From the NCBI GenBank assembly GCA_031282905.1, contig JAITCV010000034.1, forward strand, positions 1-18,047: a stretch of 18,047 nt of DNA, given 5' to 3'. This document shows, one piece after another, positions 7,339 through 14,992 of this stretch. This DNA comes from Azoarcus sp. (GTDB lineage Bacteria; Pseudomonadota; Gammaproteobacteria; Burkholderiales; Rhodocyclaceae). How positions within the stretch are numbered: position 1 is the first letter of the stretch; each line of letters opens with the position of its first letter. The notes under the pieces are model-generated. The model ran no database searches. It was not told the DNA's origin and was given only the letters and a program-made list of their open reading frames with translations. The position numbers and the translations under genes are program-made.

Positions 7339-8252
7339 GCCCCTGGTTACAGCGTCTGTGCGCATTGGCCCTGACCCTGGCGCTGATCACTTGGTTTTGT
7401 TCCGATGGGCGCTGGGCCACGTTGGGCGAAGTCTTCGCCAGACTTTCGTCCGGGGTGATCGCGGTGGCCGTGGCCGGATTCCTGGCCAGTTATGCCTTGC
7501 GCGCGCTCCGGGTCTACGATGAATTCCGCCACGATGGCAAGGCGACCTTCGGCGCGTGCCTGCGCATCGTGCTCATCCATAACGCGGCGGTCAACGTGCT
7601 GCCGTTTCGCGGCGGCGAGGCGGCTTTTCCGCTCCTGCTCGGGCGGCTGTTCGGCACCCCGCTGCCGCGCGCGCTGGGGTCGTTGTTCTGGTTCCGGCTC
7701 CAGGATGCGCTGGTGGTGATGATGGTCGCGCTTGCGATCTGGCCGGGCTTGCCGCCGATCCTGCGTCTCGGCGCGCTCATCGTCTTGCCCGCCCTGGCTT
7801 TTGCCCTGCCCCGCTGGGCGCGACGCCCTCATGACTGGGCCGAACGCGGCGTGCTCGCCCGCAAATTTGCCCGCTTGCGCGATGCGGTTGCCGAATCCGC
7901 GCGCCACGCCCGCCTGGGCTGGCTGTGGACGGTGGCGAACTGGTCGGTCAAACTCGCCGCCCAGGCGTGGCTATTGGCGGCCTTGCTCGGCATCGGCATG
8001 GACAAGGGCGCGATGGGCGCGCTCGGCGCGGAACTGGCCGCCATCCTGCCCATCCAGGGCGTGGCGGGTTTCGGCACTTACGAAGCGGGCGCGGCGGCGG
8101 CGCTGTTGCCGCAGGGCGTGCCACTTGCCGACGGGTTGCGCGCCGCGCTCGCCCTTCATCTTTTTGTCATTGCCAGCGCGCTTTGCGCGGGCGCGCTGGC
8201 GGCGATGTCGACACGCGGCTCTTCTCTTCCCTCTTCTTCCACGAAGGCATAA
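7335..8252 (+). CDS. YbhN/UPF0104-family (LPG synthase TM-like) membrane protein
   Basis: A 305-aa polytopic membrane protein of the flippase-like lysylphosphatidylglycerol-synthase TM family (COG0392). Visible features are seven or so hydrophobic helices, an early Arg-rich loop (ASYALRALRVYDEF), the family-typical N-x-x-LPFRGGEAAFP segment (about residues 85-100), and a late GVAGFGTYEAG segment (about 240-250) that matches the conserved G-x-G-x-x-E motif. The soluble aminoacyl-transferase domain of MprF is absent, so lipid aminoacylation is not expected. Proteins of this family often sit beside polyprenyl glycosyltransferases and are thought to help move lipid intermediates across the membrane. 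The ATG at 7335 overlaps the PAP2 stop by 4 bp. Confidence 0.82.
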   Translation: MSPWLQRLCALALTLALITWFCSDGRWATLGEVFARLSSGVIAVAVAGFLASYALRALRVYDEFRHDGKATFGACLRIVLIHNAAVNVLPFRGGEAAFPLLLGRLFGTPLPRALGSLFWFRLQDALVVMMVALAIWPGLPPILRLGALIVLPALAFALPRWARRPHDWAERGVLARKFARLRDAVAESARHARLGWLWTVANWSVKLAAQAWLLAALLGIGMDKGAMGALGAELAAILPIQGVAGFGTYEAGAAAALLPQGVPLADGLRAALALHLFVIASALCAGALAAMSTRGSSLPSSSTKA

Positions 8253-8257
8253 AACCA

Positions 8258-9340
8258 ATGACCCCCTCTCCCTTGCCTCATGCCGAACCGCAGATTCCCG
8301 AGGGTTTGCCTGAACACAGCTTGTCCGTGGTCGTGCCGATGTACAACGAAGCCGAAAACGTCGAGCCGCTGCTCGAACGCATCGATCTGGCGCTCGGCCC
8401 TTACCCATGGCCATGGGAAGTGGTGCTGGTCGATGACGGCAGCAGCGACGCGACCCCGGCGGAACTCGAACGTTGCGCGAAAAAATTCGGCCCTCATGTG
8501 CGCGTCGTCGAACTGGCGCGCAATTTCAAGCAAACCGCCGCGATGCAGGCGGGAATCGATGCCGCGCGCGGCAGCGTGATCGTCACCATGGATGGCGATC
8601 TGCAGAACGACCCCATCGACATTCCACGCATGGTTGGCCGTCTGTTGGGCGAAGATCTCGATCTGGTCGCGGGCTGGCGCAAGGACAGGCAGGACGGACT
8701 TTTGCTGCGCAAGATTCCCTCGCGCATCGCCAATCGTTTGATCGCGCGCCTGACCGGCGTGCATTTGCGCGACTACGGTTGTAGCCTGAAAGTGTTCCGC
8801 GCCAGCGCAATCAAGAATGTCCGCCTTTACGGCGAAATGCACCGTTTCATCCCGGCGTGGCTTGCCACCGTGACCACGCCCCGGCGCATCGCCCAGGAAG
8901 TCGTCACCCACCATCCCCGCGTTTTCGGCCAGTCCAAATACGGCATTTCGCGTACTTTCCGGGTCATTCTCGATCTTGTGTTCGTCTATTTCTTCATGCG
9001 TTTCCGCACCCGGCCCGGTCATTTCTTTGGCGGCATCGGCATCGCGCTGGGCGCCCTGGGCGGCTTGATCCTCACTTATCTGGCTGCGCTCAAGATTTTC
9101 CTCGGCGAATCCATCGGCACCCGACCTTTGCTTTTTGGCGGATTTTTCCTCTTCATCGCCGGTGTCCAGATGGTCACCACCGGCGTGCTGGCCGAATTGC
9201 TGACCCGGATCTATTACGAATCGGGCATTTCGCGCTCCTATCTGGCGCGCGAAATGCCCGCACTGGCCGACGATGAAGCCTGGCACCAGCCAACGGCGGT
9301 TGAAACGATTGAAACGAGCAAAGCGGCTGAACAGGCATGA
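8258..9340 (+). CDS. GT2-family polyprenyl-phosphate glycosyltransferase (ArnC/DPM1-like)
   Basis: A 360-aa glycosyltransferase of family 2. The N-terminal GT-A domain has SVVVPMYNEAENV (23-35), VLVDDGSSD (56-64) and MDGDLQND (111-118), the nucleotide-sugar and metal-binding Asp motifs. These are followed by GCSLKVFRA and a YGEMHRFIPA segment typical of the dolichyl/undecaprenyl-phosphate sugar transferases (DPM1, ArnC, GtrB). Two C-terminal hydrophobic hairpins (about residues 240-330) anchor it in the inner membrane. The expected reaction is transfer of a sugar from a nucleotide donor to undecaprenyl phosphate on the cytoplasmic face; the sugar cannot be told from sequence. It starts 5 bp after the preceding stop, and its own stop overlaps the next start. 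Confidence 0.9.
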   Translation: MTPSPLPHAEPQIPEGLPEHSLSVVVPMYNEAENVEPLLERIDLALGPYPWPWEVVLVDDGSSDATPAELERCAKKFGPHVRVVELARNFKQTAAMQAGIDAARGSVIVTMDGDLQNDPIDIPRMVGRLLGEDLDLVAGWRKDRQDGLLLRKIPSRIANRLIARLTGVHLRDYGCSLKVFRASAIKNVRLYGEMHRFIPAWLATVTTPRRIAQEVVTHHPRVFGQSKYGISRTFRVILDLVFVYFFMRFRTRPGHFFGGIGIALGALGGLILTYLAALKIFLGESIGTRPLLFGGFFLFIAGVQMVTTGVLAELLTRIYYESGISRSYLAREMPALADDEAWHQPTAVETIETSKAAEQA

Positions 9341-10881
9341 TGGTGCGCATCGGTATTTTTGCCCTGCCCTTGGTGGCCTTCCTGCTGCGCCTGGGCGGCG
9401 CGCCGTTGTTCGATGTCGATGAAGGCGCGTTCTCGGAGGCGACCCGCGAGATGTTCGCGCGCGGCGATTTCCTGTCCACCTATCTCAACGGCGAACACCG
9501 TTTCGACAAACCCATCCTGATCTACTGGCTGCAAGCCCTGGCCTACCTCGCCTTCGGCGCGACCGAATGCGCGTTCCGCCTGCCCTCGGCGCTGGCTGCC
9601 ATGCTCTGGTGCTACGCCGTCTGGCATTTCGCGCGCCCCCGTTTCGGTGCGGACACCGCGCTTGCCGCGCTCGCCGTGACCGCGACCGCCATTGGCCCCT
9701 TCGCCATCGGCCGCGCCGCCACCGCCGACGCGCTGCTCAACCTGCTGCTCGCCCTCGCTCTGTTCGACGCTTGGCGCCATCTCGAATCCGACAAACGCGC
9801 GCCGCTGCTGCGCGCTTATGCATGGATAGCGCTCGGCGCGCTGACCAAGGGGCCGATTGCGCTCATCGTGCCGGGCGCGGTGAGTTTCCTGTATTGCGCC
9901 AGCCGCGGTGAATGGCGGCGCTGGCTACGCTTCGTGTTCGATCCGCGCGGCTGGTTGATCCTTGTCGCGCTGACCGCGCCGTGGTATGCCGCCGCGCTCG
10001 CCCTGCACGGGCAGGAATTCATCGACGGCTTCATCCTCAAGCACAACGTCAAGCGTTTCACCGGCACGCTCGAAGGCCACGCCGGCAGTCTTTTTTATTA
10101 CGCGCTCGCCATGCCCCTGCTGCTTTTGCCATGGACCGGCCCTTTCATCGCCAGTCTCGCGCGGATGAAAGCCGACGCGGGTACAGGCAGCGACAACGGC
10201 CTGCGCCGTTTCCTGTGGATTTGGGCCGGATTCGTCGTGGTGTTCTTTTCGCTCTCCGGCACCAAACTGCCGCATTACGCGCTTTACGGCGCAACCCCGC
10301 TTTTCCTGCTGATCGCCGTGCATCGCGATGAATTGCGCCATGCGTCGCCGCATCTGCTCCCGCCTGCCCTGCTGTTCGCTCTGTTCGCTTTCCTGCCTGC
10401 CCTGTTCGCCATGTTGGCGGCAGGAGACAGTGGCAATGCCTATTACCGCGCCCAACTCGCCGCAGGCCCGGCGCGGGCGGACGAGATGTCGATCTATTGG
10501 AGCGCCTGCGCGCTCGCGTTCGCGCTGTGGCTCGGCGCGCTCATTCTCCTGCGTCATGCCGCGATCTGGCAGCGCCTGCTCGCCGCCGCCGCCATCCAGG
10601 TGACATTGCTGGGCGCGGTCGTGCTGCCCTGGCTGGGCGCGGTGCTGCAAGGCCCGGTCAAGGAAGCCGCCCTGTTTACCCGCGATCGCCCCGAGACAGT
10701 CGTCACCTGGCGGCTGGATGTCCCCAGCGTCAGCGTCTATCGCGCAGCCGTGACGCCTTCGCGCGCGCCCGAATCCGGTGAAATCGCCATCACCCGCCTC
10801 GACCGCGTGCCGGACGAAGGCTATGAAATCCTGTTCCAGCGCGGTGGCGTCGCGGTGGTCAGAAAGCGGGATGAACCGTGA
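9337..10881 (+). CDS. GT39-family (ArnT-like) membrane glycosyltransferase
   Basis: A 514-aa multi-pass membrane protein of the ArnT/PMT type. Close to the N-terminus is PLFDVDEGAFSEATREM (about residues 23-39), carrying the Asp/Glu motif of the first periplasmic loop. It is followed by RFDKPILIYWLQALAYLAFG, matching the ArnT F-x-K-P-x-x-x-Y-W-L segment. About ten or more hydrophobic helices follow, with a C-terminal soluble-looking tail of about 80 residues. Family members use polyprenyl-phosphate sugars on the periplasmic side to glycosylate lipid A or proteins. It overlaps the GT2 gene (ATGA), so the two are probably donor synthesis and transfer steps of one pathway. ArnT itself is not claimed because arnA/B/D genes are absent from the window. 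Confidence 0.88.
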   Translation: MMVRIGIFALPLVAFLLRLGGAPLFDVDEGAFSEATREMFARGDFLSTYLNGEHRFDKPILIYWLQALAYLAFGATECAFRLPSALAAMLWCYAVWHFARPRFGADTALAALAVTATAIGPFAIGRAATADALLNLLLALALFDAWRHLESDKRAPLLRAYAWIALGALTKGPIALIVPGAVSFLYCASRGEWRRWLRFVFDPRGWLILVALTAPWYAAALALHGQEFIDGFILKHNVKRFTGTLEGHAGSLFYYALAMPLLLLPWTGPFIASLARMKADAGTGSDNGLRRFLWIWAGFVVVFFSLSGTKLPHYALYGATPLFLLIAVHRDELRHASPHLLPPALLFALFAFLPALFAMLAAGDSGNAYYRAQLAAGPARADEMSIYWSACALAFALWLGALILLRHAAIWQRLLAAAAIQVTLLGAVVLPWLGAVLQGPVKEAALFTRDRPETVVTWRLDVPSVSVYRAAVTPSRAPESGEIAITRLDRVPDEGYEILFQRGGVAVVRKRDEP

Positions 10882-11203
10882 TGGAAGACCTTTTTACGGG
10901 GCACCTCGGAAAAACCTCCATTTCGGCAGGGATCGAAGCTGTAACATATTGATTTATAAAGATATTTTTCAAGAATGGCGTCATTCGATGTGCCGTTCTT
11001 CCATTTGCCGGTGTCCCTCGCGCAAGCGGGAATGAACCGTCTACGACGGTCGGCTGGAAGTCGGCCCCACGGCGCCCCATGGCGGGGATACGTCGCTGCA
11101 CGATCGAAACCTTGCCGAAATTCGCGTGGCCGCCAGATATCTTCAGCCAAGTTCGTGCCTGACTCGCGGCGGTTGGATAAAATGACAGTCCCGTTACTTT
11201 CCC
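10882..11203. other. Intergenic stretch with repeat-like sequence
   Basis: No convincing gene. Two parts stand out. At about 10898-10970 a GGGGCACCTCGGAAAAACC block leads into AT-rich sequence and an imperfect inverted repeat (AAGAATGGC at 10971-10979, GCCGTTCTT at 10992-11000, one mismatch). At about 11010-11036 the sequence CCCTCGCGCAAGCGGGAATGA resembles the dispersed extragenic repeats of beta- and gammaproteobacteria whose translation reads like IPAxAGI or HSRAxGN. Both could be relics of mobile or repetitive elements. A TAAAAT at 11178-11183 might be a -10 box for the next gene, but no matching -35 was seen. Confidence 0.35.
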
Positions 11204-11650
11204 ATGACGACGATGAGCCTGCTCGACCAACTGAAAAAAGACGCCCTTTCCGCCCGGAAAGCCGCTGACCGCCTGAAAGCGACGCTGTTGTCTACCCTGA
11301 TTGCCGAAGCCGGGATGGTCGGCAAGAACGCGGGCAACCGCGCAAGCAGCGACGAGGAAGTGCGGCAAACCATCCGCAAGTTCCTGAAAAACAACCAGGA
11401 AGCACTCGCGCTCATCAAGGACGAAAACCGCCTCGCCCCCTTGCGCGCCGAGGCCGCCATCCTCGCCAGCTATCTGCCGACGATGGCGAGCGCAGCCGAG
11501 ATCAAGACGGCCATCGCCGAAGTGCTTGCCACGCTCCCCGAGCGTGGTCCCAAGGCCATCGGCATGGTGATGGGCGCGCTCAAGGCCCGTTTCGGCGACG
11601 GTTTCGACGCCCGCCAGGCCAACGCCTGGGTGAAAGAGGCGCTGGACTGA
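11204..11650 (+). CDS. GatB/YqeY domain-containing protein
   Basis: A 148-aa protein of the YqeY family, which resembles the tail domain of the GatB subunit of tRNA amidotransferases. It begins MSLLDQLKKDALSARKAADR, and has LKATLLSTLIAE, EVRQTIRKFLKNNQEAL, ILASYLP and PKAIGMVMGALKARFG, all typical of the family. The exact function is not established; the protein is small, soluble and cytoplasmic. In many relatives this gene lies between rpsU and dnaG, but rpsU is not upstream here. A second Met at 11213 gives the family-typical MSLL start and may be the true one; neither has a strong ribosome binding site. Confidence 0.9.
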   Translation: MTTMSLLDQLKKDALSARKAADRLKATLLSTLIAEAGMVGKNAGNRASSDEEVRQTIRKFLKNNQEALALIKDENRLAPLRAEAAILASYLPTMASAAEIKTAIAEVLATLPERGPKAIGMVMGALKARFGDGFDARQANAWVKEALD

Positions 11651-11651
11651 C

Positions 11652-12143
11652 ATGCCATCTCCCGGCTTCTCCTTTCCCCGCGCCCTGCCTCCGCTGCACC
11701 TCAAGGTGCCCCCTGCCCTGCTCGCCGCGCTCATCGCGGGCATCATGTGGCTCGTCGATTACTTCATCTATCGCGGCCAGCCCTCGACCCTGCAATTCTA
11801 TGCGGGCAGTCCGATCGCGCTGGCGGGAGGCATCATCAGCGCGGTGGGGCTGATCAGCTTTTTCTGTGCGAAGACGACGATCAACCCCATCCACCCCGAG
11901 CGCACCGCCGAACTCGTCACCTCGGGCATTTTCCGGCTGAGCCGCAACCCGATCTACCTTGGTCTGGTGCTCTCGCTCATCGGTCTATCAGTACGCCTGG
12001 CCTCGCCACCCACCCTGTTTGGCCCATTGGTTTTCGCCTGCTATACCCACTATTTTCAGATCCTGCCCGAAGAACGCATTCTCGCCGCCGTGTTTGGCGA
12101 CGAATACGAGCGTTACAAAGCCAATGTGCGACGCTGGCTGTAA
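11652..12143 (+). CDS. Isoprenylcysteine carboxyl methyltransferase (ICMT)-family membrane protein
   Basis: A 163-aa membrane protein with about four hydrophobic helices. The C-terminal half carries the ICMT/PEMT-like signature: TSGIFRLSRNPIYLGL (about residues 95-110), then ILPEERILAAVFGDEYERYK near the end, with the paired Glu residues and the FG-x-E-Y-x-x-Y motif. Family members are S-adenosylmethionine-dependent methyltransferases of lipids or prenyl-cysteine, but bacterial members are mostly uncharacterised, so no substrate is assigned. It starts one base after the YqeY stop, so the two are co-transcribed. Transcription probably ends at the hairpin that follows. Confidence 0.85.
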   Translation: MPSPGFSFPRALPPLHLKVPPALLAALIAGIMWLVDYFIYRGQPSTLQFYAGSPIALAGGIISAVGLISFFCAKTTINPIHPERTAELVTSGIFRLSRNPIYLGLVLSLIGLSVRLASPPTLFGPLVFACYTHYFQILPEERILAAVFGDEYERYKANVRRWL

Positions 12144-12181
12144 TCCAAATCATCCGTGACGATCAGGGGAACAGATCGAGA

Positions 12182-12216
12182 TCGAATGAGCGGCGGCGAA
12201 GCCGCCGCTCATTCGA
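12182..12216. terminator. Strong hairpin between convergent genes (likely bidirectional terminator)
   Basis: Perfect 16-bp stem TCGAATGAGCGGCGGC with a GAA loop and the exact complementary arm. It lies between the end of the methyltransferase-family gene (+) and the end of ribA (-), 38 and 13 bases from their stops. No clean U-run follows on either strand, so termination may be weak or the hairpin may mainly protect mRNA 3' ends. Position and symmetry suit a shared terminator. Confidence 0.7.
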
Positions 12217-12229
12217 CTGTCTTCTGCCG

Positions 12230-13336
12230 TCAGCGCCGATGCACGATATCAGCCAGCAAATCATCGAGCAAATGTCCATGGCGGCTGGCCTTGGTGTGCA
12301 GGTAATTGCGATTGCGCTCGGTAAGCTGGCCGAAAAGCGCGCGGCGGCTGGCAACATCGATACCGGCGGCGCGCAAGGCATTGACCTTCTCCGGATTATT
12401 GGTCAATAACTCGATTTTCGGAATATCGAGCGCGACCAGCATTTCGTGAGCGGCGCGATAATCGCGCTCATCCTTGCCGAAACCGATCACCTGATCGGCA
12501 TCGATGGTATCCAGCCCTTCGTCCTGCAAGCAGTAGGCGCGCAATTTGTTGGCCAGGCCGATACCGCGCCCCTCCTGCGCCAGATAAAGCACCACGCCGC
12601 CGCCAAGTTGCTGGATGGTTGCCAGACTGTTGCGCAACTGCGCGCCGCAATCGCAACGCTGGCTGCCGAAAAGATCGCCGGTCAGGCAAGTCGAATGCAC
12701 CCGTACCGGCACCGCGGACGCCCACCGCGAGCGCTCGCCCAATATTACTGCGACATGTTCGCGGCAACCATCGGCCTCGCGGAAAACCACGAAGCGGGAT
12801 TCGCCCAGATTAGCCAGCGGCACTCGCGCCTCACTGACTTTTGTCACCGCACCCGGCCCGCTTTCGCACAGAGCGATCACCGTATCGGTGCCCGCCGCGA
12901 GCAACACGCCTTCCGCGCGCAAGCGGGCAAGTTCGACATGTTGGGCTTGCCCCAACGCAAAAACGAGCGCCGATGGAATCAATTGCGCGCGGCGCATCAA
13001 AAGCAAGGCGGCATGCTCTTCGGCATTCATGGGCCGCAATCCGGGCGCAAGCGCCGCCCCCCGGCCGATCGCCTGACGCAGCACATCCGCCGCCGTAAAC
13101 GCCAGCGAAGGAAAAGGCAGGCTCGCGCCCATGCCGTCGATCACCAGCCCCAGGCTCGCCAGACGGTGAAAGGAGAGCACCTGCGTCGGCACCCCCTCAC
13201 TCAGCCGGACGGCCTCGGCCAGCGCCGCATCATCGAGACCTTCGACCGCCACGACCAATGCTTCTCTTTCCGTGCCGCGCAATACCACCGGCAAGCCCCG
13301 GCGCAAATCAAAAGTAAGACGCTCCGCATGGCGCAT
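12230..13336 (-). CDS. ribA: GTP cyclohydrolase II with N-terminal extension
   Basis: First step of riboflavin synthesis from GTP. The C-terminal ~190 residues are RibA: R-V-H-S-T-C217, then D-L-F-G-S-Q-R-C228-D-C230 (zinc-binding Cys), the EGRGIGL loop (255-261), LLTNNPEKV (311-319) and GQLTERNRNYLHTKASR at the end. The N-terminal ~170 residues do not carry the RibB (DHBP synthase) active-site motifs that I can see, such as the DDExRENEGD loop. This makes it a ~370-aa RibA form with an uncharacterised N-terminal domain rather than a bifunctional RibBA. The ATG at 13334-13336 has a good AAGGAG site just upstream. No FMN riboswitch was recognised ahead of it. Confidence 0.9.
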   Translation of the reverse strand: MRHAERLTFDLRRGLPVVLRGTEREALVVAVEGLDDAALAEAVRLSEGVPTQVLSFHRLASLGLVIDGMGASLPFPSLAFTAADVLRQAIGRGAALAPGLRPMNAEEHAALLLMRRAQLIPSALVFALGQAQHVELARLRAEGVLLAAGTDTVIALCESGPGAVTKVSEARVPLANLGESRFVVFREADGCREHVAVILGERSRWASAVPVRVHSTCLTGDLFGSQRCDCGAQLRNSLATIQQLGGGVVLYLAQEGRGIGLANKLRAYCLQDEGLDTIDADQVIGFGKDERDYRAAHEMLVALDIPKIELLTNNPEKVNALRAAGIDVASRRALFGQLTERNRNYLHTKASRHGHLLDDLLADIVHRR

Positions 13337-13891
13337 GTTTTTTCTCCTTGGGGAAGGAAGGCGCGAAGCAAACGCCTATCCGCTGCTCCGAAGCCCGAGT
13401 CCAAGCAAAACGCCCAGCTTGCAAAGGCCGGGCGACGATTGTTGTATGCTGATGAAGGAGGAAGTATACGTATACGCGCAAGATATTCGACAACTTGCAC
13501 GAAAAATATTGCCCGGCGAGCAGGCCAGGACAAACGAGAGGACAGCAAAAGCAAGTGGTTTCGCCGCTCGGCTTGTCCATCGTGCCAGGCAGGCCATGCA
13601 ACAAGATCAGCCTGCAACAGTGCGGGATGAGGGCCCATCAGCACTCATGCCGTCTCCATCACATCCATGCCAGCGACGAATGATCGGCTGTGTTCTTTCC
13701 TGTACCTTCGGGTTGTTTGACAACTTTTGGTGATTAGATTAGATCATGCCCGCGCCCGGCTATTCGATTTTGGGCACGAATGATTCCATTCCCCATGCGG
13801 GAATACTGTTGATCGATGAGTGATGGCTTGAATCGCGATATCGCCTCGCAACGACGGCATGGATAGTACATCTGCACGAAAAGAAAGATGT
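13337..13891. other. 555-bp stretch without a convincing gene
   Basis: Lies between the ribA start and the gcvT end, both on the minus strand. Its left end holds the ribA leader. A plus-strand frame from Met codons at 13446/13452 to 13733 encodes up to 95 aa (beginning MKEEVYVYAQDIRQLARKIL), but it has no ribosome binding site and its last third looks non-coding. A perfect 12-bp palindrome GTATACGTATAC sits at 13464-13475. A TTGACA at 13717-13722 is followed 16-17 bases later by TTAGAT/TAGATC, a possible plus-strand promoter with no gene after it. A small RNA or lost gene is possible. Confidence 0.3.
13464..13475. repeat. 12-bp perfect palindrome GTATACGTATAC
   Basis: A self-complementary alternating TA/GTATAC motif about 130 bp upstream of ribA (minus strand). 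It is longer than expected by chance at a given site and could be a dimeric regulator operator. It also falls inside the doubtful small plus-strand frame, where it codes Val-Tyr-Val-Tyr. No partner promoter was identified with confidence. Confidence 0.3.
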
Positions 13892-14992
13892 TCAGATCAG
13901 CGCCTTGCCATGACGCACGAAAGGCAATGCCACTGTGCGCGCAGGCAGGCGCTTGCCGCGGACATCGACGTCCACGGTCTCGCCCGGCTGCGTATCCAGA
14001 GGCAGACGGGCGAAGGCGATGGATTTTTCCAGCGTCGGCGAAAAACCGCCGCTGGTGGTCTCTCCTGTTCCGGCGGCGGCAAAAACCGGCATATGGGCAC
14101 GCAATATGCCATGACCCTCGAGCACGAGGCCGAGCACCTTGTTCCGGGCCGGGTGGGTTTCAAGCGCCGCGCGGCCAGTGAAATTCCTGGTCGAATCGCG
14201 GAAATCGACGGTCCACGCAAGTCCGGCATCGAGCGGCGAAACCTTCTCGTCCATGTCCTGTCCATACAGGTTCATGCCCGCCTCCAGGCGCAAGGTGTCG
14301 CGCGCGCCCAACCCGCAAGGCGTCACGCCGACGGCGACCAACGCTTGCCAGACCCGTGCGGCCTGCGCGGCGGGCAAGCTGAGTTCAAAGCCATCCTCGC
14401 CGGTATATCCGGTACGGCCGATGAAGACCTCGCCCGCCTGGACGCCGGAAAACGTCGCCAAATCATGGCTGACCGACGCCAGTTCGGGTAGCGCGGCCCA
14501 GGTTTTGGCGCGGGCATTGGGGCCTTGTACCGCGATCATTGCCAGGTCGCGCCGAGGGATAAGGTTGAGATTGGCGCCATGCTGACCGATATGGCCGCGC
14601 ATCCAGGCCACATCCTTGTCGGCGGTACCGGCATTGACCACGATGCGGTAACGGTTGTCGGCGACCTTGTAGACGATGAGATCGTCGATCACCCCACCCC
14701 TGTCGTTCAGCATGCAGGAATAAAGCGCCTTGCCGGGCGTGGCAAGTCTGGCGACATCGTTGGCGAGCAACTGGCGCAGCCAGACGGTGGCCTGTGCGCC
14801 GTCGACATCGATCGCGAGCATGTGGGAAACATCGAACAGTCCCGCGTCGCGGCGCACGGCATGGTGCTCCCTGATTTGCGAGCCATAATTGACTGGCATT
14901 GTCCAGCCAGCGAAATCGACCAGCCGCGCGCCAGCGGCAAGATGAATGTCATGGAGGGGAGTGCGGAGCGAGGCAGTGGAAGAAGAAGTCAT
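13892..14992 (-). CDS. gcvT: Aminomethyltransferase (glycine cleavage T protein)
   Basis: The folate-dependent T protein of the glycine cleavage system, which releases ammonia and passes the methylene group to tetrahydrofolate. The 366-aa length is normal. Motifs in order (numbered from the ATG at 14992): VDFAGWTMPVNYG (25-37), LFDVSHM (52-58), LNDRGGVIDDLIVY with the catalytic Asp region (95-108), YTGEDGFE, DTLRLEAGMNLYGQDMDE, and a C-terminal GGFSPTLEKSIAFARLP segment. The frame is open 35 codons further upstream, but those residues do not resemble the family, so I set the start at MTSSSTASLRTPLHD. No clear ribosome binding site is visible. gcvH and gcvP, usually next to gcvT, are not in the window, and no glycine riboswitch was recognised. 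Confidence 0.93.
   Translation of the reverse strand: MTSSSTASLRTPLHDIHLAAGARLVDFAGWTMPVNYGSQIREHHAVRRDAGLFDVSHMLAIDVDGAQATVWLRQLLANDVARLATPGKALYSCMLNDRGGVIDDLIVYKVADNRYRIVVNAGTADKDVAWMRGHIGQHGANLNLIPRRDLAMIAVQGPNARAKTWAALPELASVSHDLATFSGVQAGEVFIGRTGYTGEDGFELSLPAAQAARVWQALVAVGVTPCGLGARDTLRLEAGMNLYGQDMDEKVSPLDAGLAWTVDFRDSTRNFTGRAALETHPARNKVLGLVLEGHGILRAHMPVFAAAGTGETTSGGFSPTLEKSIAFARLPLDTQPGETVDVDVRGKRLPARTVALPFVRHGKALI

Noticed and set aside
8156..9286. 376-aa minus-strand open frame opposite the GT2 gene
   Set aside because: The plus strand carries clear GT2 motifs; the reverse frame has none.
13337..13500. FMN riboswitch upstream of ribA
   Set aside because: The conserved purine-rich core and multi-stem layout are not visible in this stretch.
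12446..13630. 394-aa plus-strand open frame opposite ribA
   Set aside because: ribA motifs are unambiguous on the minus strand; the plus frame is Arg/Gln-rich shadow sequence.
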